Of a DNA stretch of 64,000 bases, positions 9,064 to 17,844 are shown piece by piece. Position 1 is the first letter of the stretch; each line of letters opens with the position of its first letter. The DNA lies in the NCBI RefSeq assembly GCF_001025215.1, contig NZ_AP012330.1, positions 1,984,001 through 2,048,000 of the forward strand, read 5' to 3'. The DNA comes from Bifidobacterium pseudocatenulatum DSM 20438 = JCM 1200 = LMG 10505 (lineage in GTDB: Bacteria > Actinomycetota > Actinomycetes > Actinomycetales > Bifidobacteriaceae). The notes under the pieces were generated by a model. It saw nothing but the letters and a program-made list of their open reading frames with translations, was not told the DNA's origin and did not search any database. A program made the translations under genes and the position numbers.

Positions 9064-10005
9064 TCAGCCAATCCATAATTCCGAATCAAGCGGATATTCG
9101 TTGATCGCACAGCCATCCAAAAATATGGACTGCTCCTGCATAAGCGGTGCCGCTTGGCCAGCCCCGCGCACGTCATCTCATTGTCGATATGCCCCAACCG
9201 GTGCCCGACCTCATGATTGATCACCATCGTGCGATATCGCGCCAAGTCGCCGCCTCCCGACATCCACACGTCCGTGCCGGAATTCCAACGATCATCGTTG
9301 ATAATCACATTGTTGCCCACACGGCAGCTGTATTGCTCCGAACATACCGACGAGAACGTCGGCAAGGTCGACGCTTGGGCGAGCACGATATTGAAATCGC
9401 AATTGCCGTCCGTAGAAGGTTCGAAAATCGCGCCTGCGCGCCCATCCATGTTCGCTGTTCAGAATACGAAACACGGCATTCGAAAAATCTTCGACTGATC
9501 CGACTTCACCATTGGTGACCACACAGTAATGATATTGCACCATGCCATATCCGCTGTTTTGCGCCGTTTGCTGCGCTTTCGCAAGTATTTCGCTTTTCTG
9601 ATCGTCCATCAGCGCGGCCGACTGCTCGCGAAGCGCTTTGGTGACGGCGTCTTCCTGCGGTTCCGCCGTTTCCTCCGCTGAGGCCTTTGCGTCTTTCGTT
9701 TCCGACGATTCCTAGGTTTTCTTCTCTGATTGTTGCGATTTCTTTTCGGATTTCGCGGATTGATCCGTTTTTTCTGAATGTGTTCCGGAATTGCCGATCT
9801 GCGCCGTTTTCGCATGTCCGTTCAGTACCGCGTTGACCAGCACGGCATGCACGCTGCACGACGTACATGACACGATGACGCATAATGCAAGAATCCAAGC
9901 CACGACGCTTCTGCGGATGCGGAACGCTTCCGTCCGTTCCCGGCGGCTCATGGTGGCGGCCGCTTTCGGATCGAGCGCACGCAGAATGGTACGAATTCGC
10001 TTCAA
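9064..10005 (-). pseudogene. DUF3152 secreted metalloprotease-like protein, broken by a stop and two frameshifts
   Basis: The reading runs MKRIRTILRALDPKAAA, then a membrane or signal segment (ILALCVIVSCTSC) and a Lys/Glu/Ser linker. It meets an in-frame TAG at 9712-9714 and continues in the same frame (ESSETKDAKAS to NGEVGSVEDFSNAVF). The frame shifts near 9434-9443, inside EHGWA/GAIFEPSTDG, by one missing base. It then carries VINHEVGHRLGH, the zinc-binding HExxHxxGH motif. It shifts again at a C run at 9162-9165 (plus strand), after which the expected PLMQEQSIFLDGC end is read to a stop at 9064. DUF3152 proteins are actinobacterial secreted or anchored putative zinc peptidases. Three independent lesions make function unlikely. 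Confidence 0.85.
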
Positions 10006-10085
10006 TCCGGCCTCCTTATAACCCTGCCGTCACGCAGGTGGCAGCATATCTCTTCCGCGGCAACACTACCAGCCAACAGTAGGCA

Positions 10086-10143
10086 TGCAAAAAGCCCGCT
10101 TCCCCCGTACCGGAAATTTTCCGAGGAAAACAGGCTTTATGCA
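10086..10143 (-). terminator. Terminator after the aquaglyceroporin gene
   Basis: AAAGCC (10091-10096) pairs with GGCTTT (10133-10138). Inner GGAA/TTCC pairing adds to the helix, and a short T tract follows on the minus strand. Confidence 0.65.
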
Positions 10144-10212
10144 ACAGTTCTCATATATCAAACGCAACTTATGCGACGGTCAGGCAAACAAGTCACGAAT
10201 GATTGAATGCGA

Positions 10213-10941
10213 TCAGGCGAACAACTTGAACACGAACGCACCCACGATAGCGCCCAGAATCGGGGCGACAACCGGAATCCAAGCCTCGCCCCAGCGGGAG
10301 GAGCCCTTGGACGGGATCGGCAGGATGGCGTGCAGCAGTCGCGGCATGAGATCACGGGCCGGGTTCAGGCCAGGACCGGTCGGGCCGCCCATGGAAGTCA
10401 CGAGACCCCACACAATGAAGCCGACCACGATGGAAGCGGCAGCGTGGTCCGCTTCGCCCCACGGCATGGACAGGCAGCACAGGGCGCCGAACACGAGCAC
10501 GAGGGTGCCGAAGAACTCGTTGACGAAGTAGTTGATGCGGTCGTTGTGGGCGTCGGTGGTGCAGAAGGTGCCGAGGATGGCGTTGGCGTTTTCGGTGTCC
10601 TTATAGTGCGGGTAGTAGGTGATGTACACCACGAGCTGACCTGCGGCGGCACCAAGCAGCTGGGCGATGATGTACGGCAGCACGAGGCTCCAGTCGAACA
10701 GGCCGTTCACAGCCTGGGCGATGGTCATGGCCGGGTTGATGTGCGCGCCGGAGACGGCACCGAACATGAGCACCGGGATCATCACGCCGAAGCCGTAGCC
10801 CATGGCGATGTTCAGCCAGCCCGCATGGTGGCCCTTGGTGTTCTTCAGTTCAACGTTCGCGACAGCGCCGTTGCCGAAGATCATCAGAATGGCGGTACCG
10901 AAGAATTCGGCCGCAAGTTTGACAAAAGTCGAGTATTCCAC
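10213..10941 (-). CDS. MIP-family aquaglyceroporin (glycerol facilitator)
   Basis: 242 residues, six membrane spans plus two half-helices. The two NPA motifs are present as HINPAMT (first third) and LNPARD (second). Asp after the second NPAR is typical of glycerol-permeable channels rather than strict water channels. The extracellular loop holds YPHYKDTENANA and the C-terminus ends FKLFA. It would pass glycerol and other small polyols across the cytoplasmic membrane. No glycerol kinase or dehydrogenase is adjacent, so it appears monocistronic, with a terminator about 70 bp downstream. Confidence 0.93.
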   Translation of the reverse strand: MEYSTFVKLAAEFFGTAILMIFGNGAVANVELKNTKGHHAGWLNIAMGYGFGVMIPVLMFGAVSGAHINPAMTIAQAVNGLFDWSLVLPYIIAQLLGAAAGQLVVYITYYPHYKDTENANAILGTFCTTDAHNDRINYFVNEFFGTLVLVFGALCCLSMPWGEADHAAASIVVGFIVWGLVTSMGGPTGPGLNPARDLMPRLLHAILPIPSKGSSRWGEAWIPVVAPILGAIVGAFVFKLFA

Positions 10942-11146
10942 TGCTGTTTCCTCTATTGCTTCTTCTCAATAAGAATCAGATTGATGTCGATTCCGCTCTC
11001 GGCGGACAACAGCGTCCAACATTACTCCCCGCACTGGAAGTCAGTATGCCACTAGGTATGACGTCATAGCGCTGGTTTCATATGTTGGATATTGCACTCG
11101 TAGTTTGATTCGGCAAACCGCGGTTTCGCCAGTTCCACCATTATCG

Positions 11147-11575
11147 TCAGTACTGCCGACCGCTGGGCAGCGTCACATCGAATTCGGAATTATACGATTG
11201 CGTTTCGTTGATATGGTATGTGGATCCGCCTTGGCTGACCCAAGTACCGCCGAATTGTTCGGCTTTGTCGTCACCTGCGGATTTCATGCTGCCGGTCCAC
11301 GTACCGCCAGTCTGCATAGTCATCTGCATTTCGGTAATGGTCAGACCTGCCGCCTTGGCAGAGAATCCCCATGTGCCAATGAGATTGCCTTTCGCAGCCT
11401 TCTTCGGTGTGGTCAGCGTGGCCACAACCATGGTGCTGGCTTTATCTATAGATGATGAATCCACTCCGAAGAACTCTGCAATACCGATGTCTTCGCCATC
11501 CCTGTAGAAATGAAGATTAGAGATGTCGTACTGCGCGTTGGAGCCTGTCGACCTGCCCTTGCCAAGAGTGCCCAC
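11147..11575 (-). pseudogene. Hypothetical C-terminal fragment lacking a proper start
   Basis: About 142 codons, readable upstream only to a stop ten codons before a GTG at 11575. No ATG and no ribosome-binding site are visible. The product is Gly/Ser/Thr-rich and beta-like (LIGTWGFSAKAAG, GTWTGSMKSAG, FGGTWVSQGGS) with three repeated GTW triplets. That suggests a beta-barrel or lipocalin-like extracellular domain. I do not recognise the family. The abrupt 5' end, beside other decayed genes and the repeat array, suggests the remnant of a larger secreted protein. A short GTG-started gene is not excluded. Confidence 0.45.
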
Positions 11576-11876
11576 GATCTTGTCTTCTGCAATCAGAGTA
11601 ATACGTCATTATTCTCAGACAAAGAAGCAAATCGATGATCGGACCGCACGTGGGCCTTTGAGCATATCGGAACCAAAGTTATTGTCTATACCCTCGGAAG
11701 TTATTACCAGGGTGGACGCGCCGGGGGATTGAACCTGGAACGCGTGTCTTCATGGAGTGATGAGGCGTCGGCCGGCATGCGGGAGCCATAGTGAGTCCGT
11801 CGCGGGAAGCCAGTAGGGCCGGTGCGTAAGTCCATCCACGGGAATTCATCGCAAAGCCATTTCCTTAGCATCCCAT
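11576..11876. other. Intergenic stretch between the fragment and the repeat array
   Basis: About 300 bp with no convincing gene. A GC-rich part at 11704-11850 is readable in several frames but shows no start, RBS or recognisable family. A tRNA-like GGTTCAATCC on the minus strand near 11730 does not fold into a tRNA. Confidence 0.5.
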
Positions 11877-12279
11877 TTCCTCCACCCGCTGGACGTTTTG
11901 CCCGCTGGAAGGCTTGCTTTCCGGGTAAATTCCCCCAGTCACTGGAGGAATCAGGACTCCGAAGCGTGCGCCAGCGGGTAGATTTCCCCACCGGCTGGAA
12001 GAATCAGGACGCTGAGACGCCAGTCGATGGGTGGATTCCTCCACCGACTGGACGTTTTGCCCGCTGGAAGGCTTGCTTTCCGGGTAGATTCCCCCAGTCA
12101 CTGGAGGAATCAAGATGCTGAAGCGTGCGCCAGCGGGAAGCTTCCCCCACCGACTGGATGTTTCGCCCGCTGAAAGGCCCACTTCCGGGAAGATCCCTCC
12201 ACCGATTGGATGTTTTCGGACTCTGGGATGCTTACAAACGGGAAGATTCCTCCACTGACTGGAGGAATCAGGACGCTGG
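11877..12279. repeat. Array 1: eight tandem units with 53-bp period and palindromic core
   Basis: Units begin at 11877, 11930, 11983, 12036, 12089, 12142, 12194 and 12247. Six of the seven complete units are 53 bp, one is 52 bp, and the last is partial. Each opens with a core close to TTCCTCCACTGACTGGA, which in some units closes as a palindrome with GGAGGAA. Complete units end in a GGGWARA-like motif. The roughly 30-bp interior varies. Interiors of units 1 and 4 are nearly identical, as are those of units 2 and 5. Since 53 is not a multiple of three, the array is not coding. It ends about 110 bp from the tRNA-Lys terminator. A second array with the same period lies at 50979. Confidence 0.85.
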
Positions 12280-12387
12280 AGAACCTTGCCGATAGTACGG
12301 ATGCGGAGTACGAGGAGGATAGGCCCGAGAAACAGTTTCTACGCAAACTGCAGTGGATGTGGGAGTAGACATGCGAGCATCAGAAAA

Positions 12388-12419
12388 CAAAAAAACCTTG
12401 GAACCGGAGTTCCAAGGTT
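12388..12419 (-). terminator. Terminator of tRNA-Lys
   Basis: Perfect 11-bp arms AACCTTGGAAC (12394-12404) and GTTCCAAGGTT (12409-12419) with a four-base loop. Seven T follow on the minus strand. It sits eight bases beyond the tRNA 3' end. Confidence 0.9.
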
Positions 12420-12426
12420 TTGTCTG

Positions 12427-12500
12427 TGCCCCCTCAGGGATTCGAACCCTGGACACGCTGATTAAGAGTCAGCTGCTCTAACCAACTGAGCTAAAGGGGC
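12427..12500 (-). tRNA. tRNA-Lys (anticodon CTT)
   Basis: The minus strand gives a full cloverleaf. The acceptor begins GCCCCTT and pairs with AGGGGGC, the D-arm contains AGCTCAGTTGGTTAGAGC, the anticodon loop is CTCTTAA, and the T-arm contains GGTTCGAATCC. The discriminator is A and the CCA end is not encoded. Confidence 0.95.
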
Positions 12501-12542
12501 GTTGGTCTTGCGAGGTTTTGTTCTCGCTGAGCACAAGAAGTA

Positions 12543-12584
12543 AATATACTCAGAATCAAGAAGAACGCAACTCTCGGCGTGTCG
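12543..12584 (-). promoter_or_regulatory. Promoter of tRNA-Lys with upstream CGACACGCC element
   Basis: On the minus strand, -35 TTGCGT (12565-12570) and -10 TATATT (12543-12548) are 16 bp apart. CGACACGCC (12576-12584) lies directly upstream of the -35. The same nine bases precede tRNA-Ser and occur twice before the rRNA operon. Confidence 0.65.
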
Positions 12585-12763
12585 CGATTGTAGAACCGCT
12601 ATTTTTCAACGATTTCAGCATATTGCATAAATTACAGAAAAATGCGATCCAGCCGTCATGTTCCCTATCTAAACAGCACAGCCAAGGCAGGAAATCACAA
12701 TTTCTTCACAACTGTCGTTCCGCGTAATCCAATCGCCCCAAACACTTCCGCCAATTCACTTCG

Positions 12764-13918
12764 CTAATTTATTTGCACGGCCATGCAATCATTCTCCCCG
12801 AATCCATTGTCCGAACACCATGCACGCGCATCAGCCACCGAACCGAACTCCTCCCCGGAAAGAAGCACGTAATAATCGGCCTCATGCCCATACCGCGTGT
12901 AGTAGCTGTAGTCCGCGGCCCACGCCAACACCGCCTTCGGCCATGAAGCGCGCGATGTAAGATACTGCGCGTAAATATCGCGGTATTGCTGGGTTTTGCC
13001 GTCGACTTCCATACCGTATTTACGACTGAACAGCTGCGTTGTCGGAATGTCGTACAGTCCGGAAACCGCCGACCGGTCATGAGACAGCTGCCAGCTCAAC
13101 GCCAGCTGCGCATAGCGTTCCGCATCGGAGTCGGCAATGTTCGCGCCACCCCTTGCGTCTCCCACACTCGCAACCGCATTACCGTTCGGCGTCGCACCCT
13201 TCTGCACCACCATGCTGGTCGACTTGGTTTCGATCTGGTCGGACGCACGCCAGTACTGCCCTATCGCGTACGCCAGCTCGAGCGTCGCTGTGCCGCTTGT
13301 GAACTGCATCGGATCGGATGCGAAGTCGTACACCGCGGACGCGATCACCTCATTGCTGGAATCCTTGATGGAGATTGTGACGTCCTCGCCTTTCCACGCG
13401 GTGTCACCGCAGGCGTGTGCAGAGAACGCGACGGTCGCAATCATCGTGGTTCCATTTTTCTCGACACTCTCCAAGCCCGCGTCGGGCGTTGTCGCGCAAT
13501 CCTTGGTTTGCTTGGCCGCATCGTTCTGCTTGGTTTTGTTGGATTGCTCATCCGCGTTTTGCGCCGTCGAAGAACCGTTTTGCGCCGAATCGTCACCGCT
13601 ATTACGATTGGTTGATTTCCATACAACAAATCCCGCGATTAACGCTATCACCGCAATAATTACAATAATTGCGATGATGATTGGCTTCTTGCGGTTCTTG
13701 CAATCATTGGCTTGCGGATCAGATTGCGTTCCGGACTGCATGTCTAGCTGCAGGCTTGATGGCGCGGGCATGGGAACCGGAGGATATGCGGCCGTTGCCG
13801 GCGGAACATCGATTTGAGTGGTCTCAGCCGGCTGAGCACCTTGTGTCCCCAACGGAAAACCGCAGGAACCACAGAATCGCATATCTGCGGTGACGGCGAC
13901 GCCGCACTGCGGACACAC
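12764..13918 (-). CDS. Zinc-ribbon membrane protein with extracellular domain
   Basis: About 384 residues from a GTG start at 13918. The frame stays open far upstream, but the zinc ribbon must be N-terminal. Order: zinc ribbon CPQCG...CGSCG (residues 2-25), Pro/Ala/Gln-rich linker, one membrane segment (IIIAIIVIIAVIALIAGFVVW), a Ser/Asn/Gln linker, then a folded outer domain with several cysteines (CATTPD, AHACGDTAW). The last 100 residues are aromatic-rich (YDIPTTQLF, YSYYTRYG). The layout matches a common bifidobacterial surface family of unknown function. No good RBS is seen. The start is only 21 bp from the divergent start at 13940. Confidence 0.75.
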   Translation of the reverse strand: MCPQCGVAVTADMRFCGSCGFPLGTQGAQPAETTQIDVPPATAAYPPVPMPAPSSLQLDMQSGTQSDPQANDCKNRKKPIIIAIIVIIAVIALIAGFVVWKSTNRNSGDDSAQNGSSTAQNADEQSNKTKQNDAAKQTKDCATTPDAGLESVEKNGTTMIATVAFSAHACGDTAWKGEDVTISIKDSSNEVIASAVYDFASDPMQFTSGTATLELAYAIGQYWRASDQIETKSTSMVVQKGATPNGNAVASVGDARGGANIADSDAERYAQLALSWQLSHDRSAVSGLYDIPTTQLFSRKYGMEVDGKTQQYRDIYAQYLTSRASWPKAVLAWAADYSYYTRYGHEADYYVLLSGEEFGSVADARAWCSDNGFGENDCMAVQIN

Positions 13919-13939
13919 GGAAGGAATTCCCGCAGCCGC

Positions 13940-16216
13940 ATGGCCATCCTGCAATTGCGCGGCGCCGCGTTTGGCGCTTATATGCTGGCGCGTAAGTCCG
14001 CACTGCGTTTCAAGTGGACCGGTGCGATCAGTTCCGCTATCGTCGGTGTGCTTTCCGGTTTGGTGGTTGTTATTCTCGCCGCCATTTTCCCTGCGAAAAT
14101 CGGAGGATCGTACGCATATTACTCCGCGTCCGCATCGCTTTCCGGAGCATCGTTCCGCACGTTCTTCATGGCGTTCCTGCTGGCTGGACTCGGCGCATTG
14201 GCCGGCTACGCTCTGGCGCAATTTGCTCCCGATTCCAATAACATGTTCTCCGCCACTTGGCGTTGGGCTCATCGCACGCGCGGTTTCGTACGCACGCTTG
14301 TTGAATCTGCTGCGATTTACGGCGTATTGTTCCTGGCGCTCGGTCTCGTTGCACTGATTGTGGCGACGGCCGCTTCCGGAAGCGCACTGGCCGGCATACT
14401 GCTGATTCCGCTGCTATTGCCTGCCGTACCGTTCGTACTGTTTTCCGTATCTTCGTTCGGTGGTGTCACGGCTTCGGTTTCCGGTCAATCCTCCTACACG
14501 CTTTCCCTGTTCAATGTCGCCAGCGTCACCCAATACGCTTGGGCACTGTGGATTTGCTTTGTGCTTTTCATCATTGCAACGATTTACATTGCGCTTCGTG
14601 AGACGGCCCGCAACATGTATGACCCGTATTATGCGAAGTGGGAGAACACATGGAAGGCTCCTGTCGCCGTGATGGTGTTCTGGCTTGTCGCGGAATTCCT
14701 GTGCACGAATTTCCTTGCCGGATACAGCTCGAATACGGTTTCGACGATGGTGCCAATGTGGTATTTCATCGTCGCCGGCGTCTGGGCTTTCCTCGTTGAA
14801 GTGATTGCGATGACGTTTGGTCCGACGTTGGTTGCGTCGACGCCGGGATTGTGGAAGATTCTTGTTGGCGGTACCGTACAGCAGACTCCGCAGAACGTCG
14901 TCGATTACGTCAAGGCTTGCGATCCGCATTTCGGCCAACCGAAGGCAGCCAGGACCGCAGCTTCCGCGCAGACCACGCAGACCGCGCAATACAACGCGCA
15001 ATACAACGCGCAGTACGCCAATCCGTCCGCGCCAGCAACGTCACCAGCCGCGCAGACCGCTCCTACGCAAGCGATGCCCGCTGTTCCAATGCCAACCACG
15101 CCAATCCCAGCGCCAGCCGCTTCGGTTCCACCAGTACCGCAGTCAACGGCTTCGGTTCCTCCCATGCCACAATCTCCGGCCGACATTCCGATGCCGGCCG
15201 TTCCACAGGGTGAAGGAAAGCCACTCGACCCAAAAACTAAGAAGACGATCCTGATCGGCTGCATCGTCGCCGGTGCACTGATCGTATTGGGCATTGTCTA
15301 TGGTGTGCTCAATTCGACCGTCTTCAGCGCGAAATCCATGGCGGAAAGCTATGTGTCGGCAATCGCCAGCGGCGATTACGACAAGGCTAACGACATTGCC
15401 GATCCTCAAGTGGGTAAAAACCAACGCAAGCTGCTTTCCAACAGCGTCGCCAAGACCGATAACGCGACCATTTCGAATGCGCATGTCAATGGCGTGAAAT
15501 CCGGCAATGGCACAACCACCGCATCAATCAGCTACTCGTTGAACGGCGAAACCGTCGATGAGGAACTCACGATGCGCAAATCCGGCAACAAATTCCTGAT
15601 TTTCCCGAACTGGCAAATCACCACGCCACTGATCAAGTCCATCAATGTTTCCGTGCCAAGCAGTGTGGAATCGTTGACGGTCAACAAGGTTGCGGTCACA
15701 GCCAAAAACGCGGAGAAGACGGATTCCGGCGAATGGCAGTTGCGCGTATACCCAGGCACGTACAACATTTCCGTTACGAGCACGGATTATATCGTCAGCG
15801 AAACGGTGGTATTCCGCACGAACGAAGACAGTGATTCGCCGACCACGCTGAAGGTGACGACCACCAGCAAGTTCAAGGATGCATTAAGCACCGCCGTGAA
15901 CAACGCGCTCGACAAGTGCGCGGAATCCACCGACTATGCGCCGGAAAACTGCCCGTTCGGCTTCCGCGTATGGGATGAGGATAATTACCGTAATTTCGCG
16001 TGGTCGATCAGCATCTATCCGAAAATCGACGAAGTCGACCTTGATTATGGCGCTTTTGATACTAAAACCGGTAAGGCAAAGTGCACATACGAGGTGAAAG
16101 ACGGCGATTCTTGGGATTCGGATGATGATAGTACGACGTTCAATGCGAGCGGATCGTTCGCTATCAAGGATGGTAAGGTCACGGTCACGCTTGATGACGG
16201 TGGCTACAGCTATTAA
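13940..16216 (+). CDS. Polytopic membrane protein with C-terminal extracellular domain
   Basis: About 758 residues from the ATG at 13940 (MAILQLRGAAF). The first 330 residues hold about seven membrane spans. A Pro/Ala/Gln-rich linker with two YNAQ repeats follows (about 350-440), then one more membrane helix (ILIGCIVAGALIVLGIVYGVL). A mostly beta extracellular region of about 270 residues closes with GKVTVTLDDGGYSY. The part after the last helix resembles DUF4878-type domains (AESYVSAIASGDYDKANDI). Related actinobacterial proteins usually open with a zinc ribbon, which is missing here; the bases where it would be encode the opposite gene's ribbon. No RBS is visible. A strong terminator follows. 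Confidence 0.75.
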   Translation: MAILQLRGAAFGAYMLARKSALRFKWTGAISSAIVGVLSGLVVVILAAIFPAKIGGSYAYYSASASLSGASFRTFFMAFLLAGLGALAGYALAQFAPDSNNMFSATWRWAHRTRGFVRTLVESAAIYGVLFLALGLVALIVATAASGSALAGILLIPLLLPAVPFVLFSVSSFGGVTASVSGQSSYTLSLFNVASVTQYAWALWICFVLFIIATIYIALRETARNMYDPYYAKWENTWKAPVAVMVFWLVAEFLCTNFLAGYSSNTVSTMVPMWYFIVAGVWAFLVEVIAMTFGPTLVASTPGLWKILVGGTVQQTPQNVVDYVKACDPHFGQPKAARTAASAQTTQTAQYNAQYNAQYANPSAPATSPAAQTAPTQAMPAVPMPTTPIPAPAASVPPVPQSTASVPPMPQSPADIPMPAVPQGEGKPLDPKTKKTILIGCIVAGALIVLGIVYGVLNSTVFSAKSMAESYVSAIASGDYDKANDIADPQVGKNQRKLLSNSVAKTDNATISNAHVNGVKSGNGTTTASISYSLNGETVDEELTMRKSGNKFLIFPNWQITTPLIKSINVSVPSSVESLTVNKVAVTAKNAEKTDSGEWQLRVYPGTYNISVTSTDYIVSETVVFRTNEDSDSPTTLKVTTTSKFKDALSTAVNNALDKCAESTDYAPENCPFGFRVWDEDNYRNFAWSISIYPKIDEVDLDYGAFDTKTGKAKCTYEVKDGDSWDSDDDSTTFNASGSFAIKDGKVTVTLDDGGYSY

Positions 16217-16226
16217 ATGAAGTATG

Positions 16227-16271
16227 AAAATCCCCCTGCATAGCTGTTTTCAGCTGGTGCAGGGGGATTTT
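16227..16271 (+). terminator. Bidirectional terminator
   Basis: Fourteen-base arms AAAATCCCCCTGCA (16227-16240) and TGCAGGGGGATTTT (16258-16271) have an inner AGCTG/CAGCT pairing. It can serve the plus-strand membrane protein and, from the other side, the rplI transcript. Confidence 0.88.
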
Positions 16272-16353
16272 CCATGCTTAAGCTCAGACGTATCTCAGTC
16301 TGAAGTCATTCGCCGTAACCGCAATGAATGCAGCCATAGCGAATGGGGCCGAA

Positions 16354-16800
16354 TCACTCAGCGACAACCTTCACGGTGAAGGAAGCGGAGATTTCCGGGT
16401 GCAGAGCGACGGTTGCAGCGAACTCGCCGGTGGTCTTGATCGGATCCACGGTGATGTTCTTCGGGTTGACGGCAGCCTTGGAAGACAGCGCGATGGCGAT
16501 CTTGTCGGCGGAGATGCCACCGAACAGCTTGCCGGACTCGGAGACCTTGGCGGCGATTTCGACGACGGAACCCTCGATGAGTTCCTTGGCGGCAACAGCC
16601 TCTTCGCGGGTGGCAACGGCCTTGGCCAGACGAGCGCGCTTCATGGCCTCGATCTGGGCGGCAGCGTTCTTGGACCATGCGAAGCCCAGACCCTGCGGAA
16701 TCAGGTAGTTGCGAGCGTAGCCGGCCTTGACGGACACGACGTCGCCCGGGTGACCCAGGTGATTGACGGACTTGGTGAGAATAACCTTAGTTTCAGCCAT
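16354..16800 (-). CDS. rplI: 50S ribosomal protein L9
   Basis: 148 residues, the standard length. The N-terminal rRNA-binding domain carries [24 protein letters not shown], matching the L9 signature. A central helix and the C-terminal domain ([13 protein letters not shown]) follow. L9 binds 23S domain V near the L1 stalk. It is the last gene of rpsF-ssb-rpsR-rplI, 19 bp after rpsR. Confidence 0.98.
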   Translation of the reverse strand: MAETKVILTKSVNHLGHPGDVVSVKAGYARNYLIPQGLGFAWSKNAAAQIEAMKRARLAKAVATREEAVAAKELIEGSVVEIAAKVSESGKLFGGISADKIAIALSSKAAVNPKNITVDPIKTTGEFAATVALHPEISASFTVKVVAE

Positions 16801-16819
16801 TTTTCAAACCTCTCTAAGA

Positions 16820-17068
16820 TCAGCGACCGGAAGTGGCGTACGGCAGCAGAGCCATCTCGCGGGCGTTCTTGATAGCCTTGGCGAGCTCGCGCTGTTCCTG
16901 CACGGAAACACCGGTGATACGACGGGAACGAATCTTGCCGCGATCGGAGATGAACTTGCGCAGCAGGGCAACGTCCTTGTAATCGATCTCGGTGACCTTA
17001 GCGGCCTTCAGTGGATTCGGCTTCTTCTTAAACGGCTTGACCGGCGGCTGCGGCCTCTTGCGTGACAT
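16820..17068 (-). CDS. rpsR: 30S ribosomal protein S18
   Basis: 82 residues, basic N-terminus ([16 protein letters not shown]), then the S18 core [19 protein letters not shown] and [19 protein letters not shown]18 pairs with S6 on the 30S platform, and both are encoded in this operon. Cysteines of the zinc-type paralogue are absent. Confidence 0.98.
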   Translation of the reverse strand: MSRKRPQPPVKPFKKKPNPLKAAKVTEIDYKDVALLRKFISDRGKIRSRRITGVSVQEQRELAKAIKNAREMALLPYATSGR

Positions 17069-17128
17069 CTTGATGTTCTCCTTACAATCTGGAAATTGCT
17101 TTTCTTTTAAGCTGCGATCCGGGTCGGA

Positions 17129-17788
17129 TCAGAATTCCGGTTCGTCGCTGCTTCCACCAAATTCGGAGGAGCCAAAGGAACCGAACGATGAGGAACCGGA
17201 ATTATCCGAATTGCCCCACGGATCCGATGCCGGAGCAGGCTGCACGGCGGGCGCGGCATTGGCTGGAGCGGTAGCCCCACCCTGATAGCCAGCGCCACCG
17301 GAATACCCGGCACCGCCCTGATATCCACCGGCATTGCCGGCGAAGCCACCGTTGTTGAACCCGCCGTTGCCGCCAGCGAAAGCATTGCCGCCACGATTGC
17401 CGGCAAAATTACCACCGTTGGCACTGGAGGTTCGGGTGACCTGGGCGGTCGCATAGCGCAGGGACGGACCGATCTCATCGACCTGAAGCTCAATAACCGT
17501 GCGCTGGGAACCATCGTTCGCCTGATAGGAACGCTGCTGCAAACGACCCTGCGCGATCACACGCATGCCCTTGCTCAGGCTCTGCGCGCAATGCTCGGCC
17601 ATGTCGCGCCACGCGGAGCAGCGCATGAACAAAGCCTGACCATCTTCAAACTGGCCCGTATTACGGTTCCAGGTGCGCGGAGTGGAGGCAATGGTGAAGC
17701 TGGCCACGGACGAGCCGTTGCCAACCGTACGGATTTCGGGATCAGCCGTGAGGTTACCCACCACAGTGATAATCGTTTCGCCTGCCAT
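17129..17788 (-). CDS. ssb: Single-stranded DNA-binding protein
   Basis: 219 residues. The N-terminal OB fold (1-112) starts MAGETIITVVGNLTADPEIR and includes WRDMAEHCAQSLSKGMRV. A long Gly/Ala/Asn-rich linker has repeated GGYQGG and GGAGYSGG motifs. The acidic tip ends DEPEF, which binds repair and replication partners. It is co-transcribed between rpsF and rpsR, with short gaps of 56 and 60 bp. The linker is longer than in E. coli SSB, as is common in actinobacteria. Confidence 0.97.
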   Translation of the reverse strand: MAGETIITVVGNLTADPEIRTVGNGSSVASFTIASTPRTWNRNTGQFEDGQALFMRCSAWRDMAEHCAQSLSKGMRVIAQGRLQQRSYQANDGSQRTVIELQVDEIGPSLRYATAQVTRTSSANGGNFAGNRGGNAFAGGNGGFNNGGFAGNAGGYQGGAGYSGGAGYQGGATAPANAAPAVQPAPASDPWGNSDNSGSSSFGSFGSSEFGGSSDEPEF

Positions 17789-17844
17789 CGTTACCTACTT
17801 ACTTTGCAGCTTATTGTTTTGCAGCTTGAAAAGCTTGGAATTAC

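Noticed and set aside
9712..9714. Programmed stop-codon readthrough in the DUF3152 gene
   Set aside because: Two further frameshifts downstream make decay a simpler explanation than recoding.
11700..11770. tRNA fragment (GGTTCAATCC on the minus strand)
   Set aside because: The bases on each side do not pair as a T-stem and no acceptor or anticodon arm is present.
11877..12279. CRISPR array
   Set aside because: The palindromic repeat and spacer-like interior invite the call, but cores vary at many positions, some interiors are duplicated, the unit length is 53 bp and there are no cas genes in the window.
12764..14272. Long form (502 residues) of the zinc-ribbon protein
   Set aside because: The extra N-terminal 118 residues are antisense to the membrane part of the plus-strand gene, and zinc ribbons of this family are N-terminal.
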